This document shows positions 55,991-64,000 of a DNA stretch of 64,000 bases, piece by piece. How positions within the stretch are numbered: the stretch's first letter is position 1; every line of letters starts with the position of its first letter. The notes under the pieces were generated by a model. That model was not told the DNA's origin. It did not search any database and was given only the letters and a program-made list of their open reading frames with translations. Source of the stretch: Euonymus europaeus (Eukaryota > Streptophyta > Magnoliopsida > Celastrales > Celastraceae); NCBI GenBank assembly GCA_963580455.1, contig OY756972.1, positions 9,377,001 to 9,441,000 on the forward strand, in the 5' to 3' direction. The translations under genes were made by a program, and so were the position numbers.

Positions 55991-57418
55991 TAGCCCAACA
56001 ATTCGAAATAAAAAATGTACCTCCAATGAAATTGGGATGCTCCTGTGCCTCTTGATGTCCCATAGAAAAGACACGACCATCCGTCAGTGCATACTGCTGC
56101 TGCTGCTGGGACTGTCTGCCTCTACCTCGCCCTCTCCCTCCCGATGGAACAGTGGAAGGAAGAGTTGGAGGTGGTACTCCCGGTGTCTGAGGCTGATGCT
56201 GCCCTCCCTGGTTGCCCTGCGGACACTCACTCTTCTTGTGGCCCAACTTGCCACAACCAAAGCATCTAAATCCTGAATATCTGCACTCTTTTATCACGTG
56301 CCCTTCTTTCCCACACTTGTAACTTGGACCCTTGCCCCCTGGGGGCCTTGGACCCTTGCCTCGGTCCCCTTTCTGATGACGAAAATCAGTCTTCTGCTTC
56401 TTGTGGCTACCACCACCACCATTGCTACCCTCAGTCACTGGACGCTTTCTCTGAGCCTCATTCCGCTCACTCAACTCAAAGTCCAATGCCATCTCAACTG
56501 TGTCATCATATGATACCACCCTAGTGGCCATCACCATCCTCCCAAGACTGGGTAGCAACCCATCTCGGTACCTTACCGCCTTCTTTGCATCGGTAGGAGC
56601 AAACTCTCTCCCAAACCGATACAACTCCTCAAACTGCTTGGTGTACTAAGACACCGTCATCTCTGATGTCTGCAACAAATCTAGAAACTGCTTGGCCTTC
56701 TCAGTCTCCAGAGGTCTAGGCACAAATTTATGCATGAACAACTGCTCAAAAGAGGTCCAAGTCAACTCATTCCGTCTCTGACCTATGGACATCCACCATT
56801 CATATGGCACTCCACTCAGATAATAGAAAACAAACTTCACCCGCCGCTCATCGAGTATCTCTAACGTATCCATCCTCATGATCAGCTAATTGAACCACTC
56901 CTCCACCCCCACACCCGTTCCATCCCTAGAAAAGGTTGGAGGAGAAGTCCTCCTCAGTTGATCCACCTCATACATACCCCTTCCAGCTCTCGGTGCTGTA
57001 GCTACCTCAGTAGTAGCCTCGGGTACCACTCCCTCAGTACGAGTGCCAGTTGCACCTATCGCCTGAGTCACTGCTTGTGCTATCGTCTGTGCCTGCGTCT
57101 GCACCATACTCATCATGAAGCTAGCAAGTCTTTAAATCGTCACCGGTTGCTCCCCTGTAGTACAAGACCAACAGGTTCTGCAGGTGGTGCCTGCTGATCA
57201 TCACTCTCAATCGGTAGTCCCTCATAAACTATCTCTTCCTGTCTCAACTCTGGATCTACATTCGGAACCGAATCCTCAGTGCTAGGAGTGCCTCTAGTGA
57301 CACGCCCCACCCCAACACTACGGCCTCTACCTCGGCCCCTACCAACTCCCCGTCGGCCTCAGCCACGAGGTACCTCAATCCCACTCTCGAACCTGGTAGT
57401 TCTACGGGTATTCATCTG
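55991..57418 (-). pseudogene. gag: E6 gag
   Basis: Start at 57418 (M-N-T-R-R-T-T-R). A TGA follows after about 18 codons (near 57361; E2 has AGA), and the G/R-rich stretch continues. Then the Q-rich helix (Q-T-Q-A-Q-T-I-A-Q-A), the core domain (Y-E-W-W-M-S-I-G-Q, about 56795) and M-T-V-S with a TAG at 56646. The last part (56624 onward) is open and carries two knuckles, Y-K-C-G-K-E-G-H...C (first Cys lost) and C-F-G-C-G-K-L-G-H-K-K-S-E-C (complete), about 56325-56220, then a Q-rich link to protease. Confidence 0.8.
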
Positions 57419-57618
57419 CATGGAAAATAGACAATACCATTTAACACACAACTCAACAGAGGATTTATTAGGGACTAGAAAACATACCGGATCAGCAGCG
57501 GTTGTGACATGGCCTGGATTACACTACCATACGTCTAGGACCCATTCCCGATATATATATATAAATCAAACAACCTCCTACATATATAAATCAAACCAAC
57601 CTCCCTTCGTTACCAAAT

Positions 57619-58625
57619 TGTGGCTCCCCGATCCGGGAATGCCATGGGTGCCTCTCTTGCATCGTCCTAGGCCACTAGTGCGATCATTCGGCAGACTGGA
57701 AAATCCGGTGGCATCTCCCCGTATATCAGAGAGTCCTCGCCTACATTAGAAACAGCAGCAGAAAATTCAATCCATCACACTAGCAACCTAGCTAGGCCTC
57801 AGGCCTCAATCACATGCAATCCTGATCCTAGGGGCCTCAGGTCATCCATTACCAGCATGCATAAACTGATAGTAATAAACACATCAATAAATTCACAATA
57901 TCATATAACCGTAAATTCAAACTCTGCATACATCATGCATACACCCTCTGGTGCCAAATGGTTATAAGCATATCATGAATAATCATCAACACATCGTATA
58001 CAAAACACGTGCTTAGAGTATCTCTCTAGCACCCACATCCTACCGAGGGCCATCCATGTCACATCCCGCTCTCATTGATCCGCACCACTGGTACCTGTAC
58101 CTGTACCAGTATCACCTGTGAGCAAGAAGTTCAGTAGGGTTAAGAGTATAAAGAGTAATAAGGCCTTATCCAAAACAATAGGATATGCAACAGTATGAAA
58201 TCTACCACATCCACGTATACTCAACAATCACATAAAACATCAATCTGGGCAATCCCCTCATGAGCAAACCTCATAGATACCATGGCTCGTTCCATCTGAT
58301 ATCGAACGTGAGCAAACTCACCACATCAACTCATCAATATCATGGTCGTTATCCATGTCATATTGAATAGGAGCAAGCTCCCTAACATCAAACGCTCTTG
58401 GATTACCCGGTTGCGTGATCCCATCACGCCCACACCATTCCAGGCAAGGTCCCTCATTAACCGTACCTCTAGTGCGTTATCCTAAAAGGAGTTCACATGA
58501 CTTGGTGGTAACTCTCATCTCCTCGTCATCCCTCCAAGTAGTTTTCAAGAATCCTAAGGATCTCCGAGTCCATACTCGAAGTCCAATGCAATTCTAATGG
58601 GTTTATGCCATCACATGCCGAAAAG

Positions 58626-58656
<31 letters not shown>

Positions 58657-59710
58657 AACATCCTACATATATATATATATGTACATAACTACCATGATGC
58701 ATGAACGGAATCAAATCATGCCCATAGATGATGGAACACACACCAAAGGGTCATGCAACATCAAGAATTACCATATCCAAAAGCAAAGTTCGTTTCCCCT
58801 TAGAAGCAATTAAGGTGAAAACACAAATAAATGACCAATGAAGAATCGAAACGCTCTTTAGAATATCGAGAATAAATGATAGAAAGAATGGTTGGAAATC
58901 ACCTACCTCGTGTCGAGAAATTCACCAAAATCCACAATTAGGATTTTCAACCCGTTTCACCCAACCTAACAATTTCACACAATCGAACTCTAATAATCAT
59001 CCAAACATCTCAACATATCATAACCCATAAGAATTTAAACCACTAAAATGAGAAAACTTACTTTCTCTCTCTAGGATTCCTCTCAACCCCAAAACTTCAG
59101 CCTTATGGAACTCAACTCCAAAACAAGAATCAAACCTACATATACAACCACATACGACCTAGGATTAACATATGTAGACCATATGAATCAACTCTAAACA
59201 AAACTAACAAGATCTACTCAAAAACCCTAGAAATGAAATAATGAAGAAACTTACCTCCAAGGCTTGAATCTTCCTTGAGTCCTCTCTAAATCTCCTAAAC
59301 CAAGCTTCAATCTCCAAAAATCATCTCAAATACTCTTCTCTCTGTAGAATCGTCACTCTCTCTTTCTAGAATCACCTCAAATACTCTTCAATCTCCATTT
59401 CCCTAAAATGGCTCGCTGGAGCCTTTTTGAAAACACGGGTTGCGCCTAGGCGCTACCCTGGGCGCCTAGGTGCCCTGGCCTAACAAAAATTCCCTCAGGC
59501 GCTGCTCCGGGCGCCATCCTGGGCGTGACACGCCCAGGCGAGGTGCGCCTAGGTGGTTCTTTACGCTTACTCCATGCCGCCTTACGCACTGGACTGGGTG
59601 CACCTCCCTGCATGCATTCCTATCACTCACTGGACTTGGCGCAGCGCCTAGGTGCCCCCTGGTGCGCCTAGTCCAGTTTTCCCCCTTTGTTCCAACATCA
59701 ATATTTCACA
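57619..59710 (-). repeat. E6 5' LTR
   Basis: Plus strand TGTGGCTCCCCGATCC...ATATTTCACA, 2,092 bp. Relative to the 3' LTR the outer end has lost about 25 bp (the CCTCGACCC segment), and there are small deletions near 58110 and in the GC-rich block (59440-59680). (TA)n tract at 58625-58653. The adjoining primer site on the minus strand reads TTTGGTAACGAAG, a decayed methionine-tRNA type. Confidence 0.85.
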
Positions 59711-60404
59711 GGTTGAACATGCTAAACGCATTCAGTCTGAAAATGAGGTCATACCTCTTTCACTATTGAAGCTAATAGCAAAAAATATCCTACGCAAATA
59801 TAATTATTTGCATATTGGTCTAGTTCAAATCGCGCTTAAACCACTTACTCGAGAAGGATTGAACACGCCAGTCCTAGCTTGTTTAAGAGACCGCAGCCAT
59901 TATAACTTTACCAATTCACTTCTCGATATGGTTGAGACCAGTCTTTACAAAGGGCCAGTCTATTTCGACTGTTACCCTAATCTTACCCTTGCCTTAGATG
60001 ACCCAAACTTACCACACGCTTTGCAGTTAAATCTCATAATGAGTGGGTATGATATCATGCCTGAGTCCCGAAATATCAATGTTATTTACAGAGTTTGCTT
60101 TAAACCTATGAATACCATGATCCCTAATGTAGTTGGATTTTCGAAAAAATGATCTACGACTTTATTCCAAGTTGATCATACAAACGTGAATCTAGCTGTT
60201 CCAAGGTCTATCCAATGGAAAGATGTTTCCATGCCTTCAAATTGGTTTTTAGAAGAAGCCTCTGCCTCTACCACAAAACAATTAGAGCCTAGAAAAATGG
60301 AACAAATCGTGGAGCACGATAATGGCGATGTAGAAATATTCTTCTCATCGATAGGAAGGTCACCATCACTCCATCAAACTTTAACTACTGAAAATCAAAA
60401 TCCA
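59711..60404 (+). pseudogene. Pararetrovirus: movement protein region
   Basis: Directly after E6 the frame continues the region interrupted at 50506. It resembles caulimovirid movement proteins of the 30K superfamily: L-K-P-L-T-R-E-G then the conserved core G-P-V-Y-F-D-C-Y-P-N (59957-59986) with an Asp-rich step after it. Such proteins form tubules through plasmodesmata. TGA at 60150-60152 interrupts the frame, which reopens directly; a frameshift follows near 60404. No active product is possible from this copy. Confidence 0.7.
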
Positions 60405-61222
60405 TGTCAGCAAGGCATAGTACGGCATCTATTCCGGACTCAGTTAAAGGTTTGTCAGTCTCTGCAAATAATATCCCATATCAAGTTTATAAAACTCCTT
60501 CTGCTTCTTCCCCCTCTGAAGTAGGATCAAATGATTCCCATGATCATAACGAGCCTACACCATCTGAATTGGAATTTGATCCTTAAATTAATATGATAAA
60601 GGCGTCTTTTGTTCCAGATTGCTCATATTTGAGCAAAGAATTAATGGAACCCCATAACAAGCCTTTTCGTCTCTGGTATGTCAAGACATACAATGAAGAA
60701 GAATTAGATTTCTTTAGGAAAAAGTTTTATGAAGATCTTAAACTAATTAGTCAAAACATACCATTTAAACAATGGTTTATGCTATATCAGGAAAGAGAAT
60801 CTATTTCAGTTATTACTCAAAAACCCATGATTAAATGGACCCTTGCCTCAGGTGAAACGGTAGACTCAATTCACCCTCTAAACATGTTTTTTATAAGGAC
60901 ATTGATGCTCAGCCTTTCGTTAAACCTGTTAAAACATATTTAATCTCTGCAGATATCCAGCGACAAGGTAATTTCACCAATATTCATCTAAAAACTCTCG
61001 CTGACCAGTTGGACAGAATCGAGAACCATCTCTCGATTACTGAATCAACACCTTCCACGGTTAGACCTATTCCCCCCAATCAACCACCAACAGTTAGCTT
61101 AGAGCAAGCAAAGCCAAAAGTGGATCCTGTTGTTATCAAGCCACAACCGTCAATATCAGGGGAATATAAACTCCATAAAGAACCTTCTGAGGAATTCTTA
61201 ACAAAGTTAATTACTAAGGTTT
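60405..61222 (+). pseudogene. Pararetrovirus: linker and region before capsid
   Basis: Two pieces of one frame separated by TAA at 60584-60586 (60404-60943), then a frameshift and a third piece (61009-61224). The visible parts are S/P-rich and contain no domain I recognise with certainty. A segment near 60990-61030 (L-D-R-I-E-N-H-L) looks like a short coiled coil, as often found before the capsid domain. It ends with TAG near 61222. Confidence 0.55.
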
Positions 61223-62148
61223 AGAATTTAAAAATCTCTGAAGCATCATGGTCAAAACCCTCTATTGCAGTCTTAAAACAGGAAAGCTATTCTAATCGGT
61301 CCTCTTCCAACGATGAAATCGGCTCTGTTCAAAATTTAGAAGACCTTCAGAAACAGTTCCAAAATTCTCCTGCTCAGATGGCCCCTATTCATGGACCTTT
61401 TAGTAAAGCTCCCACTAGAAACTATTATCCACGCACCGCCCCTGCGGATCTTCTATTTGAAGAAAGTTACATAAACATTGCCAATCAATACAGCATTTGT
61501 ACACTGTACGAGTGGAATATTGATGGCCAGTCAGACTATCAGCTCATTCAAACTTTGCAAAACATAATGATGTTTTCCACCATTAGTAGGGCCGGCGGTA
61601 ATAGCGACACCCAAATAACTCAGTTCATTACAGCTGGGTTTTCTGGCCAGCTCAAAGGCTGGTGGGACAATCACCTTTCACAAGATCAACGTAATGAAAT
61701 AATGGGTGCAATAAAACAAGAAACCAATGAATCTGACTCCGTCTACACCCTTATCTGCTCTATTGTCCACTACTTTTTAGGAGACTCCCACATCTTAGTT
61801 GATAATAGTCGCGATCAGTTAATGAACCTTAGGTGTCCTATATTAACTCATTTTAAATGGTACAAAGACGTTTTCTTATCTCGAGTTTATCTACGCAATG
61901 ATTCAAGCCATGTTTTTTGGAAGGAACGTTTTCTTGTTAGGTTACCACCTTTGTTCGCCACTCATGTTAGAACGCGCCTTACAAATCTTAATAGAGGTTC
62001 ATATGATTTGTCCAAATACATGTTTAGAAATTAATTTCAGAAGTCACACATGAAGGACTTACCTTATGTAATGACATAAAATTAAAAAATCAGCTTAAGA
62101 AGCAAAATATTTTAGGCAAAAAAGAAGTAGGCCAATTCTATAGCAAAT
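61223..62148 (+). pseudogene. Pararetrovirus: capsid (coat) protein region
   Basis: Same frame as the preceding piece after the TAG. The block 61378-62034 (218 codons) carries the capsid core with the F-I-T-A-G-F-S-G-Q-L-K-G-W-W-D-N segment (about 61623-61670), which is characteristic of caulimovirid capsids and their gag-like relatives. A stop at 62032 follows L-S-K-Y-M-F-R-N. The ~110 bp up to 62148 hold the rest in another frame. Confidence 0.75.
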
Positions 62149-63100
62149 TTGGCTGACACTATCCTTCCAAAGCCTGAAAAGGCAAACAAAGCAGGAAAAT
62201 CTTTTAAAAAGAAAAATGATTCTTATCATTCTTTTAAAAAGAACCGCTCAAATGCTCATGTTGAATCCAGCAAAAAGCCACGAAAGGGACGAAAAACCTT
62301 TCTTCATTGGGGGACCAAAAGGGTACATTCCAACAAAAATAAAGGCACACCTACATGCTGGAAATGTGGAAAAACAGGGCATTATCAGAATGCCTGTCGG
62401 GCTCAAGCCAAGATTAATAGCCTTTCTATTCCTAACAGTGATAAGGCTGAAATTTTAAAAAATTTAGCTGAAGATTACTCATCTGATCAATCAGAAGTAA
62501 GTGATATCGCTTTTAATGACGATACCTCTTCTAATCCTCATTCTGAAAATGACGATTGCCAATGTGATTATTATAAGGCTATTGTCCGTATGAATGGTCT
62601 GTCCATAAATGTATTGACTCAACAGGAAAGTTTCATTTTAGACCTCGTTGACTCAATTCAAGACCCCCAGGAGAAGAGAGGAGCTTTAGAAAAACTTTTA
62701 TCTCTCCAAAAGTCTGACAAAAGGCCCGACTCAAAAGTCGATCCAAAAGAGGTAGCAGTTTCACCAGCTTACACTCTAAAAGAAGTATTTAAACGAACTT
62801 CTGCTCCCAAACCAGTGACTATTCATGATCTAAAACATGAAGTAAATACTCTCAAAGGTGAGGTTAAATCCCTTAGACAACGAGTTGAGATTTTAGAACT
62901 CCAGGCAGAAGTCAATTACACTGCCACACCTGAATCTTCCTCATTTAACTTTCCCTCTGTTGATTTCACCGATCCAAACCAATCTACCCCTTCCTTCCAC
63001 GAAGAAATTCCTCCTAAAATCAAGCAAGGCAATATTCCTGAAGATCCACCTACCCTAGATCTTAAACAGAAGGGTATAGCTTTGATAAATGCTAAAGAAT
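62149..63100 (+). pseudogene. Pararetrovirus: capsid C-terminus with zinc knuckle
   Basis: A lysine-rich stretch precedes a CCHC knuckle, C-W-K-C-G-K-T-G-H-Y-Q-N-A-C (62356-62397), the nucleic-acid-binding motif of caulimovirid capsids. An acidic Ser-rich region and a coiled-coil segment (L-K-H-E-V-N-T-L-K-G-E-V-K-S-L, about 62830-62875) follow. This part of the frame is open for over 300 codons, the best preserved piece of the virus here. Confidence 0.75.
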
Positions 63101-63417
63101 CAAATTTCGACCTTAATGAAGGATACCTCAATAAGATGATGGCCATTCAAGAAACTACCAATAGACAGTATTATGTCAAAGTTGACCTGGTCATTAATAA
63201 TGAGCTAAATATTTCCACTCTAGCCCTAGTAGATTCAGGTGCTGACCGTCATTGCATTAGAAAAGGATTAATTCCTTCAAAATATTTCAAGAAAACTTCA
63301 CGGGTTTTATCTGCAGCAGATAAGAGTGAACTTGTTATCAAGCATAAGTTATCCAATACTTACGTTTGCCACGATCAGGTTTGCATTAAACTTGTTTTCA
63401 TATTAGAAAAAATCTAA
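63101..63417 (+). pseudogene. Pararetrovirus: aspartic protease
   Basis: A retropepsin-like domain with A-L-V-D-S-G-A-D-R-H-C-I at about 63226-63260. The frame ends with TAA at 63415-63417; after a one-step shift, the next conserved block (I-I-L-G-N-P-F-L) appears at 63425-63450. The protease would cut the polyprotein. The frame break lies within the domain. Confidence 0.75.
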
Positions 63418-64000
63418 ACTCAAATATCATTCTAGGAAACCCCTTCCTAGCTTTGCTTGAACCTTATCAGGTTGATAACGAAGGAATCCACGCTATCCTT
63501 AAAGGAAAGCTAGTCACTTTTAAATTCGCTTTCCCTAAAAGAGTTGCGTATATAAATCAAGTTCACCAGCAGCTCGGTCATAAGCAACAGCAAATCTCTT
63601 TTATAAAAGATGAAGTTAACTCTTTATCCATAGAAAGACAGATTAATGAGTCAGCAACCTAGCATAAGGTATCTTCTTTTCTAGCTAAGCTAGAAAAGGA
63701 AGTTTGCAGTGAAATCCCGTCTGCCTTTTGGGAAAGGAAAAAACATGTGGTTAAATTGCCATATGAACCTGACGTTAATGAAAGGAACATTCCTACTAAA
63801 GCTCGGCCAATCCAAATGGCTAAAGATTTTAGTAGAATATTGTCAAAAAGAGATAAATCAACTCTTGGAAAAACAGTTAATACGCAAGAGTTATTCTCCC
63901 TGGAGCTGTTCAGCTTTCTACGTCCACAACGTAGCAGAAATTGAACGTGGAACCCCTAGGCTAGTTATCAATTATAAGCCCCTGAACAAATTTTTACAAT
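63418..64000 (+). pseudogene. Pararetrovirus: start of reverse transcriptase, cut by window edge
   Basis: A piece after the protease ends with TAG at 63660; then frames at 63747-63944 carry the region preceding RT (P-T-K-A-R-P-I-Q-M). Near 63940-63990 another frame shows E-I-E-R-G-T-P-R-L-V-I-N-Y-K, the first conserved RT block of caulimovirids. Polymerase motifs and RNase H, if kept, lie outside. At least two frame changes are visible. Confidence 0.7.

Larger units (their letters stand above)
50507..59710 (-). mobile_element. E6: Tekay-type chromovirus inserted in the pararetrovirus
   Basis: 9,204 bp on the minus strand with a perfect 5-bp target duplication GGTTG. 5' LTR 59710-57619, decayed primer site, gag, pol with all domains, polypurine tract and 3' LTR 52632-50507. 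Same family as E2. Stops are scattered through gag and pol and the LTRs differ by several indels, so it is older and more decayed than E5. Confidence 0.9.

Noticed and set aside
50189..64000. A possibly functional integrated pararetrovirus
   Set aside because: Numerous stops, frameshifts and a 9.2-kb insertion; it is a decayed copy.

Overview
The window looks like pericentromeric or otherwise heterochromatic DNA of a flowering plant, probably a eudicot. It is AT-rich and almost wholly built of nested Ty3/gypsy LTR retrotransposons, a tandem satellite, one intron-containing nuclear gene of the replication protein A (RPA) large-subunit family broken by an LTR, and an endogenous plant pararetrovirus. 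I cannot name the species. I saw no bacterial features, CRISPR array, rRNA or tRNA gene.

Layout. 1-5083: 3' part of an Athila-like element (E1), lying inside the 5' LTR of a Tekay-type chromovirus, E2 (5084-11074), whose pol is mostly deleted. 11075-11810 and 20882-24142: a ~160-bp satellite split by a complete Tat-lineage element, E3 (11811-20881). E3 has 446-bp LTRs differing at only 6 positions, a long gag, a lesioned pol and an antisense three-exon gene with its own TATA box. 24143-30618: a second Athila-like element (E4), cut in the integrase core by an antisense chromovirus LTR fragment (E7, 30619-31394).

31851-36676 (minus): a nine-exon RPA1-like gene. Exon 1 is split by a 2,431-bp LTR-like insertion (probable solo LTR, 34127-36557) with a perfect 5-bp target duplication. 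A 2,228-bp segment holding most of that LTR, exon 1 and the 5' flank is then tandemly duplicated (34987-39442), apparently without differences.

41081-50188 (E5) and 50507-59710 (E6) are two Tekay-type chromoviruses on the minus strand. They sit in or next to a petuvirus-like endogenous pararetrovirus (50189-50506 plus 59711-64000, running off the right edge). It keeps recognisable movement, capsid, zinc-knuckle, protease and reverse-transcriptase-start regions but carries many stops, frameshifts and the E6 insertion.

How the parts relate. No coding unit looks like an intact autonomous element. Each gag-pol has at least one stop or frameshift; E5 and E3 come closest. The nesting gives a relative order: satellite before E2, E3 and probably E4; E2 before E1; RPA gene, then LTR, then tandem duplication; pararetrovirus before E6 and probably E5. 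Chromodomain-bearing elements (E2, E5, E6) and satellite insertions fit known targeting of these lineages to heterochromatin; that is inference. Coordinates of LTRs, target duplications and splice sites were read by eye.
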